This document shows positions 24,521-37,100 of a stretch of 64,000 bases of DNA, in pieces. Each line of letters starts with the position of its first letter. Within the stretch, counting starts at the first letter, position 1. The position numbers were made by a program, and so were the translations under genes. Under the pieces are notes generated by a model. That model worked only from the letters and a program-made list of their open reading frames with translations. It was not told the DNA's origin and searched no databases. Location of the stretch: the NCBI GenBank assembly GCA_964493765.1, contig CAZBPK010000131.1, positions 22,835 to 86,834 on the forward strand, given 5' to 3'. The stretch is from CALLMJ01 sp964493765 (lineage in GTDB: Bacteria; Bacteroidota; Bacteroidia; J057; CALLMJ01).

Positions 24521-26896
24521 ATGCGAATCTGTTTTTCTGAATTAGCTCATATCTTAAAAATTCCTTATCCCTACAATGAAAATCCTGAAATTGAAAAATT
24601 TTATATTGATACTCGAGAAATTTTTTATTCTCGAAATGCAGTTTTTATAGCGCTTAAAGGTTCAAGAGACGGTAACCAGTTTGTTTTAGATGCATATAAA
24701 AAGGGGATTCGCTATTTTATAATAACAAAAATTCAGGATAACTTCCCAAATGATGCTTATTATTTACTGGTAGAAGATAGTTTAAATGCTTTACAAACCA
24801 TTGCACATCATTATAGAAATCAATTTCAAATTTCTGCTATAGGAATTACGGGTAGTAATGGAAAGACTATTGTAAAAGAATGGTTAAATATTTTTTTGAG
24901 TACTAAATGGAAAATATGTAAAAGTCCTAAAAGTTATAATTCACAAATTGGAGTACCTCTTTCTGTTCTAGAACTTAATGAAAATCATCAATTAGGTATA
25001 TTTGAAGCGGGTATTTCCCAACCTCATGAAATGGAAAACTTGGAATGGATTATACAACCTAATGAAGGAGTCCTTACTCACATGGGCGATGCCCATCAAG
25101 AACACTTTGATAGCTATGAACAAAAGCTTTTAGAAAAGTTCAAACTTTTTAAAAATTGTCATTCCATTTATGCAACTCTAAATGATGAACTCACTTTTAA
25201 TCTTTTAATTCAAAAATTTCCTTTTGTTGTTACCATAAGCAAAAACTTGTGTACTACATATAACTATGATTATCATTATCCTATTTTGAAACTAAAAAAA
25301 CAAGAGAAAATTTATGAATTTCAAGTAAATTTTTCTGACCCTTCCAACTTAGAAAATCTTGCTTTATGTTTAATGATTGGATTAGAAAAAAACATCTCTA
25401 CTGATGTATTACAAAACCATATTCCTTTACTACCAACCTTACCTATGCGTTTAGAATTAATATCTGATAATCAAGAATTTACTTTTATAATTGATACATG
25501 GTCATCAGATTTTGATTCATTACAACAAGCATTATATTTAGTCAATCAAACTCAAACTTTTTCTAAAAAAAAATTAGTATTAACCGATTTTGAAAATCTT
25601 AAAATTGATTCAGAACTTTTTCAGTACATTTTAAAAATCTTTTCAAAAAACAATTTATATTTAATTGGAAGAACTTTTTATCCTTTGAATAATGATTATA
25701 AAGTATTTGAAAACGTAGAAGCATTTATTCAAAATGTAGTTTGGGAAGAATTCGTAAATTCTGTGATATTACTTAAAGGATCAAGAACTTACGAATTAGA
25801 AAGAGTTTATCATTATTTAAACTTAAAAGCAAGTACAACCTATTTTAAAATTAATTTACAACAACTCAAAAAAAATTTAGGGATTTATAAGAGTTTACTT
25901 AAACCACAAACAAAAATGATGGTTATGTTAAAGGCTGATTCTTATGGAAGTGGATCTTGGGAAATTGCAAAAAGTTTAGAAAATTTAGTGGATTATATTG
26001 GAGTTGCCTACACCGTAGAAGGAGTTCAATTGAGAAAAAAAGGCATTAATACTCCAATTATGGTCATGAATCCCGATTTTAATAGTTTGCATTTATTAGA
26101 AAAATATAATTTAGAACCCGCTGTTGGCTCTTTTGAATTATTAAACACTTTGACTCAATATTCACTTCATATACATTTAGAAATTGAAACAGGTATGAAT
26201 CGTTTAGGATTTGCTTTTTGTGAGTTAGCTTTAGTGATTTCTTACCTTAAAAATGGTTCTTTAAAATTAAAATCTGTATTTACTCATCTCGCTTCGACAG
26301 ATAATTCAGTTGATGATGATTTTACACATGAACAAATTCAAAAATTTATAGATGTTAAAAATTATTTTGTTAAACAAGGCTTTAACCCAATTTATCATTG
26401 CCTTAATACGTCTGGTATAGAAAGATTTACTGATTATCAAATGGATATGGTTAGATTAGGTATTGGGCTTTATGGAATTTCAAGTAATTTAAAAGAATTA
26501 CAAGAAATTGGTAAAATGTACAGTAAAATTACAAGAATTCATGAAGTAAAAAAAGGTGAAAGTATTGGATATAACAAAAGTTATGTAGCTAAAGAAAATA
26601 TGCTCGTAGCTACTATTCCTGTAGGTTATGCTGATGGATTAAGAAGAAATTTGAGTAATGGAAATTGGTTCTTTCAGGTTCAAAATTTATTGTGCCCAAT
26701 CGTAGGGAAAATTTGTATGGACATGACCATGATTGACATAACCAATGTTCCTCATGCAAAAGTAAATGATGAAGTTTTAATTTTTGGTGAATATCCTTTA
26801 ACAATAAAAAACTTGGCAGAAAAGGTTAATACTATACCTTATGAGTGCTTGGTAAGTATTCCTTCAAGAGTGAAAAGAATTTTTGTAGAAGAGTAA
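24521..26896 (+). CDS. Bifunctional MurF / alanine racemase
   Basis: A 791-residue fusion. Residues 1-430 are a MurF-type Mur ligase: an N-terminal uridine-binding domain with DTREIFY and FIALKGSRDGNQF, an ATP loop GITGSNGKT (about 108-116), a central domain with GVLTHMGDAHQEHF, and a C-terminal domain. Residues 440-791 are alanine racemase with the PLP lysine in MLKADSYGSG (about 471) and the catalytic Tyr in SIGYNKSY (about 683), followed by VGYADGLRR and GKICMDMTM. MurF adds D-Ala-D-Ala to UDP-MurNAc-tripeptide, while racemase supplies D-Ala. This fusion is known in Bacteroidota. Both halves appear intact. Confidence 0.93.
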   Translation: MRICFSELAHILKIPYPYNENPEIEKFYIDTREIFYSRNAVFIALKGSRDGNQFVLDAYKKGIRYFIITKIQDNFPNDAYYLLVEDSLNALQTIAHHYRNQFQISAIGITGSNGKTIVKEWLNIFLSTKWKICKSPKSYNSQIGVPLSVLELNENHQLGIFEAGISQPHEMENLEWIIQPNEGVLTHMGDAHQEHFDSYEQKLLEKFKLFKNCHSIYATLNDELTFNLLIQKFPFVVTISKNLCTTYNYDYHYPILKLKKQEKIYEFQVNFSDPSNLENLALCLMIGLEKNISTDVLQNHIPLLPTLPMRLELISDNQEFTFIIDTWSSDFDSLQQALYLVNQTQTFSKKKLVLTDFENLKIDSELFQYILKIFSKNNLYLIGRTFYPLNNDYKVFENVEAFIQNVVWEEFVNSVILLKGSRTYELERVYHYLNLKASTTYFKINLQQLKKNLGIYKSLLKPQTKMMVMLKADSYGSGSWEIAKSLENLVDYIGVAYTVEGVQLRKKGINTPIMVMNPDFNSLHLLEKYNLEPAVGSFELLNTLTQYSLHIHLEIETGMNRLGFAFCELALVISYLKNGSLKLKSVFTHLASTDNSVDDDFTHEQIQKFIDVKNYFVKQGFNPIYHCLNTSGIERFTDYQMDMVRLGIGLYGISSNLKELQEIGKMYSKITRIHEVKKGESIGYNKSYVAKENMLVATIPVGYADGLRRNLSNGNWFFQVQNLLCPIVGKICMDMTMIDITNVPHAKVNDEVLIFGEYPLTIKNLAEKVNTIPYECLVSIPSRVKRIFVEE

Positions 26897-26946
26897 AATA
26901 AAATCTTTTCAACTGAAAATAATTCTCCAAGTAAAAAGTATACTTT

Positions 26947-28047
26947 TTATTCTTTGAAAATTAATTTATATCCCAAATGATGGTTTTCGTTATGAATTTC
27001 TAAAATATATTGCCCTTCTTGTAATTCTGTAACATTAATATGATTGGAATAAACCTTACCTAATTTTATAAGCTTGCCTTGAAGATTGTAAATTCTATAA
27101 TCTAAATTTTGGAAATCTGATTGAATTGAAACAAAATCCTTGCAGGGATTGGGATAAACCTTGAAAAATGATGTTATAGTATGGGTAGTTCTAGTGGTAA
27201 AGGGTTGTCCAACATAAACCATTAAATAGGAATTATTAGAAATTTTTACTACAGAAGGATCACCACCTTGAATATTGGTGTAAATATAACCATTCCAATT
27301 TGTAAAATTAGAGGTAGAATTATACCATATCCCTGACCCACCTCCATAAAATCTACATTCATTGGAATCTTCTAACATCAAATTTCCTGTCCATAAATAA
27401 TTTGTTGGTGCAGTTATATTAGATTGTTGATTAAAATGAATTCCGTCATTGGAAGTAAAATGGAAAGCGCCATTTTGAGTATTATTAGGAGCAGTATAAT
27501 GCCAAATTCCTTTAAAATAAATTACTGCAGGGTCTATAAGGGCTTTATCAGGAAGGTCAGTTCTTGGGTTAGGCTCAAAATAATAGTTAATACCATCAAT
27601 GGAAATCGCAGAATATGAATTAATAATTGAGTCTTGACCCGGAGGAGGCAACATTCTACTTGAACTGAAAAATAATCTCAAACTATCATTATTGATGACA
27701 ACTAATGTTGGGTCAAATGGTCTTTGGTAACCACTTGGTAGCTGATGAACAATAATTGGGGTTGGGTCTGTCCATGAAGAACCATTATCGTAAGAAAATT
27801 TTACTGCAACTTTATCCCATGTAGGACTTGGGTTGGGGAGTCTAAACCATTGAAAAACACAAATTAATGTATCACCTTTCCATTTAATGATTGAAGGTAC
27901 ACCCGAAGAATCCTGAAAGATGCTAGGTGTGTTAAAATTAATACCATCTGATGAGCTAGCAATCAACAAAGCATTATTCCATGGACCTTGTCCCTGAGCA
28001 ATTAACAAATTGATATTTAGGATAAGAACAAATAACCAAGATTTCAT
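26947..28047 (-). CDS. Secreted beta-propeller (GH43/sialidase-like) protein with T9SS type A sorting domain
   Basis: This 366-residue protein has a signal peptide at 1-17 (ending LLIAQ). Residues 20-285 look like a five-bladed propeller: repeated SSSDGINFNTPSIF, SAISIDGINYYFEPNP and FTSNDGIHFNQQ motifs resemble the Asp-box-like units of sialidases and the GH43/GH32 fold. I cannot identify catalytic acids with certainty, so hydrolase activity is not shown. Residues 290-366 form a type A C-terminal sorting domain (FFKVYPNPCKDFVSIQS to GYKLIFKE). It is divergent from the giant adhesin gene and both carry T9SS sorting signals. Its promoter box is at 28068-28075. Confidence 0.8.
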   Translation of the reverse strand: MKSWLFVLILNINLLIAQGQGPWNNALLIASSSDGINFNTPSIFQDSSGVPSIIKWKGDTLICVFQWFRLPNPSPTWDKVAVKFSYDNGSSWTDPTPIIVHQLPSGYQRPFDPTLVVINNDSLRLFFSSSRMLPPPGQDSIINSYSAISIDGINYYFEPNPRTDLPDKALIDPAVIYFKGIWHYTAPNNTQNGAFHFTSNDGIHFNQQSNITAPTNYLWTGNLMLEDSNECRFYGGGSGIWYNSTSNFTNWNGYIYTNIQGGDPSVVKISNNSYLMVYVGQPFTTRTTHTITSFFKVYPNPCKDFVSIQSDFQNLDYRIYNLQGKLIKLGKVYSNHINVTELQEGQYILEIHNENHHLGYKLIFKE

Positions 28048-28067
28048 GATGTTTAATTTTCTGAAAA

Positions 28068-28075
28068 CAAATTTA
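28068..28075 (-). promoter_or_regulatory. -7 promoter element of the propeller gene
   Basis: The minus strand reads TAAATTTG 20 bases before the ATG at 28047. The divergent adhesin gene starts at 28189 and has only a weak TATTTTTA sequence upstream of its ATG. Confidence 0.45.
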
Positions 28076-28188
28076 ATCTATTTTTCCATTCAAGTTCAAA
28101 TTTTTTCAATTGATTGAAAAATTTTTTTTATGCTATTGCTATATTAAATAATTTTAATATTTTTACGACAAATTATTGTTGAATAAAT

Positions 28189-31100
28189 ATGTTGATAAAA
28201 ATTCCGAATACACTCAACAAGAATTGGCTGCTAATAAATTTATTGGTATTTATTACAGCGGGTTCTCTGAATGCACAAGATCCTTGTGGTGCAGGAAGGA
28301 TATGGTATGTAAAGCCTAATGGTTGCACGGGAGGACCGGGCTGTGGCTCTAGAACAAATCCCGCAGAGTTGGTTTGGGCAATTAACCAAGCCAGCATCTC
28401 AGCAACAAGCGGTTCTCCTCATGCCATTAGATTGGCAACAGGAAGTTACGTATACAATAACGTAATTGAACTGAAAAGTGATATTTATATTGAAGGGGGT
28501 TACTCTGAAGCTGACGATTGGAAAAAAACAAATAGTTCAGTAACAGATATTCGCAGAACTAATGCTAATGTAGAAACTGCTTTTCCGCCAAGACTCATTT
28601 TATTTAGGGGAGTGAATATCACGAATTTTAGGTTGCATGATTTGTATATCCATGTGGATGATGCTCCTAACCTAGCATTCGTTAATGATGGTATTTCTGT
28701 TTATGGAATTTATCTTAATAGTTGCAATGACTATCATATTGTAAGATGTGAAATTACGACAGGAAGGGGTTCTGATGGGAAACCGGGTCCTAATGGTAAT
28801 CAAGGAGGGAACGGGGGTTTTGGAGGTTTTGGAGGTAACGGAGGCGAATCGGGAGGGGTTTGCAGTGCTTTTGGAGGCGGTGGAACACCCGGTTCAGCGG
28901 GATTTGGAGGTGCGGGAGGAGCAGTTGGTACGGGAGGTGTAGCCTCTAATCCTAATCAAAGTGGTGGAAATGGAGGCGCAGGCGGAAACGGAGGCGCAGG
29001 CGGTCAAGGTTCTCCCACTAACTCAGCCAACTCAGGACAAAATGGAAATCCAGGAGGTGGCGGAGGAAATGGGGTTGCTGTAGGCGGTGGAGGGGGCGCA
29101 GGCGGAACCGGTTTCGGTGGTGGAACCCAAGGTTTCGTTACCTCAGGACCTGCAACATGCTGTGACCCCGCTAGACCCAAAGGTGGAAATGGACAACCCG
29201 GTACTAATGGTACACCAGGCTTTAATGGAGCCGATGCTTCTACGTTTGGAATTATTTATTCTAGTGGATATTATGCCCCTAACTGGGGAAGAGGTGGTGG
29301 CGGTGGTGCTGGTGGTTCAGGAGGAGGTGGCGGCTCTGGTGGCGCCGGAAACAATTCAGCATGTCAAGGTTTTGCATGTTTTTCATGCTGCTGCTTAGGA
29401 GACAATGGGGGCGGCGGCGGCGGTGGCGGCGGCGGTGGTGCTGGAGGCGGCGCAGGTGCTGGTGGTTACGGTGGTGGTAGTTCTTTTGGTATATTTTTAT
29501 GGAATAATGGCGTATCTTCAAGAATTATAGACTGCGGAATTACCACAGGTGGAGCAGGTATAGGTGGAAATGGCGGTTTAGGTGCCAATGGGGGAACCGG
29601 TGGTGGAGGAAGAACAGGTGGAGGAGCAGTACAAAAAGGGGGACCCGGAGGAGATGGTGCTGGAGGTGCTAGTGGAGCCAAAGGAGGTAATGGCGGTAGA
29701 GGATTAGATGGCGTCTCTTGGGCTATCGCTAACCAAGGAGGAGGTACACTCCCTACTATCTCAGGATTTGGATGCACTGTTAACTCTGACCCTAACTGCG
29801 GAGCCGTTCCCAATAATCCCTACGTAATCAACGTAGAACTCCTTGAAGGTTGTACTTTCTCTGAAATTACAACCTCCAAATTATCAGGTCCAGGCTCTTC
29901 TTATAGCTTCCCTACTGGAAACGTACTAGCTACATCAGGAAATACCTCCGTAGTATATTATACCTCCACGGGAAGAAAAACGGTTACTGTAGTTGGTTCT
30001 GGTGCTAATCCTACCGTTTCTTATACACAATTTGTAGACATTTTCACTGATAGATTATTACCCGGTATTGCCAGCCTAGATGCTAATTTAGGTATAGATA
30101 CCAGCGCAGTATGTGCTTATGGAAGCTTAAATTTCCAACATATAGAAGCCTTAGGAAGATTTAACGATGCCAATACTTTAGAATGGCTGTGGGATTTTCC
30201 CGGAGGAACTATGGCGAATGGCTCTCCTGTTCCTTTATCAGTTAGGCAATTAAAAGACCCCGGACAAATTTATTTCAGAACCCCCGGTACTTATACTATT
30301 TCGTTACGTGTAAAACATAACTGCTGTGGCTGGTCTAGCCCTATCACTAAAGTTATTAAAGTACAACCTATTCCACAAGTGTATATTACAGGACCTCGTT
30401 TAGTATGTATTGGTTCGCCTGCCACTTTTACGGCTAATGCCACTTTGCCCGTTTCCTTAGACCCTGACCCTGAGTTTCAGTGGAACATTAATGGTATCCC
30501 CATGACAGGATTTGTAGCCCAGTCCGCTAACGGGCATATTTTTACAACATCTTCCTTAAATAATAATGATGTCCTAGGCGTACAAATACGCTCTTCCAAT
30601 CCTTTCTTGTGTACTAATCCTGGTCCTACGGTCATTATGCCGAACTTCCCTTTATCTGCGGATACCCATCAAGTAACCATTACAGACCCTTCCGTGGGGG
30701 GCTTTGCTTATATTGGAAATAATCCTATCGTCCAGCAAGCAGATGTATGTTTTGGTTCTACACAGATTGTAAACATTTTAGGGCAATCTCCAGCGCCTTT
30801 GGCTACTATACAATGGCAAATTTCTACAGATGGTATCAACTATACGGATATTCCTGGGGGAATTTTGCCGACTTTAACCACTCTACCTATTACTAATGAC
30901 CCTACTTATTTCCGAGCGAAAGTAACTAATGGGGGCTGTCCACCAGCGTTTTCTACACCTGCACAATTTAATTTATTGCCTGGTGCTATTGCAGGAACAG
31001 TTACTGTTGACCCTGCTACGGATACAATTTGTGCAGGAGCCACAGCTACTATGACCGTATCAGGCTATTCAGGAACTATTGAATGGCAATATACTACAGA

Positions 31101-34100
31101 CCCTAACGTGCCCAGTTCTTGGATTACTACCGCTCAAACGAATGCCAATGCTTCTTTCTCTAATTTATTGGTTACCACATATTTCCGTGTAAAAGCTACT
31201 GCCCCCGGTACTTGTAACGTCGTCTATTCTAACATAGATACCGTTTATGTAGTGCCACAACCTATTGCGGGAACAATTATCGCTTCGCAAAATCCTGTTT
31301 GTGCAGGACAAACTACCTTGCTCACTTTAACAGGTTACCAAGCCGATTCTATACAGTGGCAACAACTTGTAGGTAGTTCCTGGACCAACGTAGGAACCAA
31401 TAATGATGTATATTTGACCAACGCTATTACCTCTAATGCTTTCTTTAGAGCCAAAGTATTTAACGCTAATTGTGGTCCTGTGACTACCCCCGTATTTACA
31501 GTAAATGTTTTACCCGGTTCTGTTGCCTCAGTTACTATTGCCGCTTCACAAACTACGTTCTGTCAAGGACAATCAATTACTTTTACGGCTACTGCAGTCA
31601 ATGCTTCTTCTTCACCTAGTTACCAATGGTACGTGAATGGAATCCCCGTTGTAGCTAGTGGAAATACATATACTGCTAACAATTTACAAAATGGAGACCA
31701 AGTCCAAGTAGAAATGACTTTAACAGGAAGTTGTGGTTCAGGAACTTTCCCTTCTAATATTATTACGGTGAATGTCAATCCTGTACCTACGGTAAATATT
31801 ACTTCTGCTACTTCGGGAGTATTATGCCAAGGAAGTTCTCTAACTTTTAATGCTACTCCTAATCCTGCTATTTCAACTGTGATTTGGTATGTAAACAATA
31901 ATAATACAGGCGTAACAGGAAATACCTTTACTTCTTCTAGCTTAATGAACGGAGACGTAGTAAGTGCTTATGCAGTTTCTGCAGCCAATTGTACTTCTGC
32001 TGTATCCAATCTAATCAATGTAACCTTAAGCCCAACGCCTTCCATTGTAATATCTGCTTCTGCTACACAAATTTGCCAAGGTGAACAAGTTCTGTTTACT
32101 TCTACCCCTATCAATGCAGGTTTTTCGCCTACTTATCAATGGCAAATCAATACTGGTTCAGGCTTTGTGAACATTCCAGGGGCAACAGGAGCAACTTATA
32201 GCTCTAATACTTTAACCAATGGAAATGTCATTCGTTGTATTATTACCTCTGCTGATGGTTGCACAGGAACAGGCTCTATTTCTAATCCTATTGCGATTAC
32301 CGTAGGAGATTACCCCACCATTACAATTACGGCAAGCCAAACGACTATTTGCCAAGGGGATAACGTAACCTTTAGTGTTACTAACGTAACAAACGCAGGA
32401 CCTAACCCCACTTATCAATGGAAAATCAATGGCGCTAACGTAGGCTCTAATAACCCCACTTTCACTACCAATCAATTGAATAATGGCGATGTGGTTTATT
32501 GTGTAATTACTTCTACACAAGGCTGTTCAGGACCGCAATCCGTTTCTAATTCTATTATCATGAATGTCAATCCTATTCCGAGTATATCCATTATAGCCTC
32601 AGCCAATCCCATCTGTCAAGGGCAGTCTGTAACTTTTGTGGCTACCGTAGCTAATGGCGGACCTAACCCCAGTTATCAATGGCAATTAAACGGCTCTAAT
32701 GTAGGAGCCAATACTTCTTCTATCACACTCAATAACTTGAACGATGGAGATATTATCACTTGCACGGTGGTCTCTACTGCAGGTTGTTCTGGACCCAATT
32801 CTACTTCTGCACCTATTGTTATGGACGTTCTTCCTTTACCTTCCGTGATTATATCTGCCAATACTACTACTATATGCCCTGGTGATGCAGTAACATTTGT
32901 AGCGAATCCCGCAAATGCAGGAGCCAATCCTACTTATTTATGGGATATCAATGGCGTAACACAAGCCACAGGTTCGCCCGTATTTACTACTACTAATTTG
33001 AATAATGGAGACCAAGTTACTTGTACTATGATTTCTGATTTAGGTTGCCAAGGACCCGCTTCTAATATTATTACCATTACAGTAAATCCTATTCCTACGG
33101 TAACCGTGAGTGCTTCTTCCACTAGTATTTGCTCAGGGCAATCGGTTACTTTTACGGCTACGGTAACTAATGGTGGTACTTCGCCTACTTATATATGGCG
33201 CTTAAATAACAATATCACAGGAACCAATTCTCCTTCATTCGTGAGTTCTAGTTTAAATAATGGAGACGTAATTACATGTCAAGTAATTTCTACCGATGGT
33301 TGTACAGGAACAGGTTCTACAAGTACGCCCATAGTGATTACGGTAAATCCTACACCCACAGTAAGTTTAAATGCTGTTCCAGGAACAACAGTTTGTGCGG
33401 GACAAACCATCAATTTCATTGCAACAGGTAACCCTGCCGCAGGGGCAACTTATGAATGGACTATCAATGGCGTAGTACAAGCAGGACAAACAGGCTCTGC
33501 TTTCTCTACTAACGCTTTGAATAATGGAGACGTAGTCGGAGTAAGTATAATATCTTCAGCAGGTTGCACTAACGCTAATCCCGCAACTTTAAGCGTAACC
33601 ATTTTACCTGAACCTACGGTTTCTATTTCTGCAAGTGCTAACCCCATTTGCCAAGGACAATCGGTTACCTTCACAGCCATTCCTCAAAATGGTGGTATTA
33701 CACCCGCCTATACGTGGAAAGTCAATGGTATTATTGTAGGAACCAATTCCCCTACTTATACTGCTTCTAATTTAAACAATGGCGATGTGGTTACTTGTAC
33801 CATTACTTCGCAACAAGGTTGTTCGGGAAGCAATTCAGTTTCTAATGCTATTACAATGGTAGTCAATGGATTACCCACTGTAAGTATTGCGGGACCGAAT
33901 AACATTTGTGCAGGGGCTACTGCTACTTATACCGCTACTCCTAATAATGCGGGACCGAATCCTAGTTATCAATGGTTTGTCAATGGAATTGCACAGCCCG
34001 GAAGCAACAACCCTGTATTTACTACCAATACGCTAACAAACGGAAGCCAAGTTCAATGTGTAATTACAAGCACAGACGGTTGTTCAGGGGCAGGCTCGGC

Positions 34101-37100
34101 TTCAAATATTATTTTTGTGAATGTTAATTCTACTCCTACCGTAAACATAACGGCTTCAGCTACAACGGTATGTCCTGGAACCTCAGTAACCTTTACCGCA
34201 ACCGCTTCTACCACTTCTACTTATCAATGGCAAATCAACGGAGTAGATGTTCCTAATGCTACAGGTAATACCTTTACAACCAATACTTTACAAAATGGAG
34301 ATGTAGTTACTTGTGTGGTAACGAGTATCAATGGTTGTTCAGGACCACAGTCTTTATCTAATCCTATAGCCATTACAGTTCAAGGCTCTGCCACAGTAAG
34401 TATCAGTGCAACCGATACCACAATATGCGCTGGTCAAATGGTAGTATTTACCGCTACAGCGAACGGTGCTGGTCCTAATCCTAGTTTCCAATGGAAAATT
34501 AATAACCAAAATGTAGGCGTGAATAGCCCCATCTTCCAATCTAATACTTTACAAGATGGAGATGTAGTAACCGTTCAGGTGACTTCTACGGGCGGCTGTT
34601 CAGGGGCTACTTCTTTTGCACCACCGATTATTATGTCTGTTACTCCAACCCCATCCGCTCAAATTTCTGCTTCCTCTACTACCATCTGTCAAGGAGATAA
34701 TGTCACATTTACGGCTAATGTAATCAATGGCGGCTCTAATCCTACTTATAGCTGGTTAGTGAACGGCATCCAACAAGGAACTTTGCCAGTATTTAGTACT
34801 AATACTTTGAATAATAACGATGTAGTAACATTAGTAGTAAGTGTCAATGGTTGTACATCAGCACCTTCTAATGCAATTGTAATGACCGTAAATCCTATTC
34901 CTACGGTTACGCTGTTAGCTTCTGCTACTACAATTTGCACTACTTCTACGGTGAACTTTACGGCTGTTCCTAATAATGCAGGTAGTAATCCTAGTTATCA
35001 ATGGTTTTTAAATGGTAATCCTATTGTTGGAGTAACAGGAAATACTTACAGCACGAATACATTAAATAATGGGGATTCGGTGAGTGTTCAAGTAACATCT
35101 AGTGCAGGTTGTACAGGCAGTGCATCAGCACAAGGCGTAGTAATTACAGTCAATCCTGGAGCCAATGGCAACTTTACCATTGCAAGCCCAGATACACAAT
35201 GTGTCAATAATCAATCATTTAATTTTGTAGCACCACCGGCTTCACCACAAGCGACTTATTTCTGGACTTTCAGCCCTGATGGTAATCCTTTAGCCGCAAA
35301 TACGGCTTCTGTAAACGGTGTTTCTTTTGGCTCGCCCGGCTTGAAAACTATCACCTTACAAATTACAGACCCTGCTATTTCTAATTGTACGACTACTGTA
35401 AGTAAACAAGTGATGGTTCTTCCTGCACCATTAGCAAGCTTTGTTCAACCTGCTGACCAATGTATCACGGGCAATAATTTTACTTTTATTAACAATGGAA
35501 CTTCTGCACCCGGCGCAATCTACAACTGGAACTTTGGTCCTTTAGCTCAACCTTCTACTTCCTTAGACCCCAATCCTACTAATATAGTGTTCACTCAACC
35601 AGGCACTTATCCTGTAACCTTAACAGTAACTTATAATGGCTGTTCTGATGATACAACTATCAATGTAACGGTAGAACCCGTTCCTGTCATCAATTTGGGG
35701 CAAGATATCGGTATATGTGTTAATGACCCATTCCCTGTGTTAGATGCAGGTATAGCTAATGCAAGTTATGAATGGTTCTTAGATGGAATGCCTTTTGGGG
35801 GCAATACGCAAACGTTACAAACTACCCAAGCAGGTACGTATTCTGTAAGAGTAACAACGCCTGCAGGCTGTGTGGCTACCGATGCAATTGTAATTTCTGT
35901 AACCAATGGCTTACAAGTCAATCTAGGTCCTGATGTATATGTATGTAAAACTGACCCCCGACCTATCTTAGATGCAGGCATTCCTAATGCGTCTCAATAT
36001 ATCTGGTCATGGAACGGAAACGCTCTACCCCAAAATACACAGTTTATTACTGCCGATAGTGCGGGAGTTTATACCGTAGAAGTAATTTCTGCGAGTGGTT
36101 GTACAGGTTCTGATGTAGTGATGGTTTACTTACTAGATAGCCTAAAAGTAGATTTAGGACCAGACCTAACTATTTGTGTAAGTGATCCTCGCCCTACCTT
36201 AGACGCAGGTACTATTCCCGGGGCTACTTATGTATGGACTCTGAACGGTGTGTTCTTATCCAATAGTCCAACCATTGTGGCTAATCAATCTGGTACCTAC
36301 GTAGCAACTATCGTTAGTCCTTCAGGATGTGTAGGTAAAGATGAAATTGTCATTGATATTGTTCCTACTTTAAATGTTAATTTAGGACCTGATATTTATT
36401 TCTGTCCTACTTCACCGATTGTATCTATTAATGCACCTGTTATCCCTGGAGCTAGTTATTCATGGACATTAAATGGTCAACCAATTCCTGTTAATGGCTC
36501 TAACTTATTGGATAGTAGAGTAGGATTATATGAAGTCAAAATTGTAACTCCCGGTGGCTGTTTAGGTAGTGGTTCGGTAAGAGCCTACAGCATACCTGCG
36601 CCTTCAGCATTATTCACAACAAGTGAAGGAGGCTTCCCCATCAGTGTATCTAGTTCTAACCCAAGAGTGGAATTTGTAAATCTATCTTCCAATTTTGATA
36701 GAGTGCTATGGAACTTTGGGGATAGTACTACTACAAGTTTAGATACAACTGTCAACCCTGTGCATTATTTCCCACCTTTCCCCGGAGAGTATTATGTTAC
36801 TTTATACGTTTATAATGGTAACTGTGTAGATTCTATTCAATTGGGTCCAATCAAAGTGAGTCCAGTAGAGGAAGCCTTTATTCCTAACGCATTTACTCCT
36901 AATAACGATAACATCAATGATGAGTTATATTTCCCTTACTTAGGTTATAAAACCTATACGCTTGAAATTTATAACCGTTGGGGTCAGTTAGTATTCACCA
37001 ATGACGGAGACCCTAATCGTTACTGGAAAGGTTTTGACCGAGAAGGAAAACGATGTGCAGAAGGAGTTTACAGCTATGTTTTCAAAGGAATTAAAGATAA

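Noticed and set aside
26932..26949. Palindrome AAAAAGTATACTTTTT as a terminator between murF-alr and the propeller gene
   Set aside because: The stem is only A/T plus one G-C pair, overlaps the stop codon of the propeller gene and would be too weak.
28748..29813. Open frames on both strands across the glycine-rich part of the adhesin gene
   Set aside because: They arise from GGN-rich sequence that lacks stop codons in several frames and have very biased residues (Arg/His or Pro-rich).
31511..35158. CRISPR-like or recent tandem duplication in the adhesin gene
   Set aside because: The repeat is in-frame protein-level similarity with many synonymous and non-synonymous differences, with no spacer structure.
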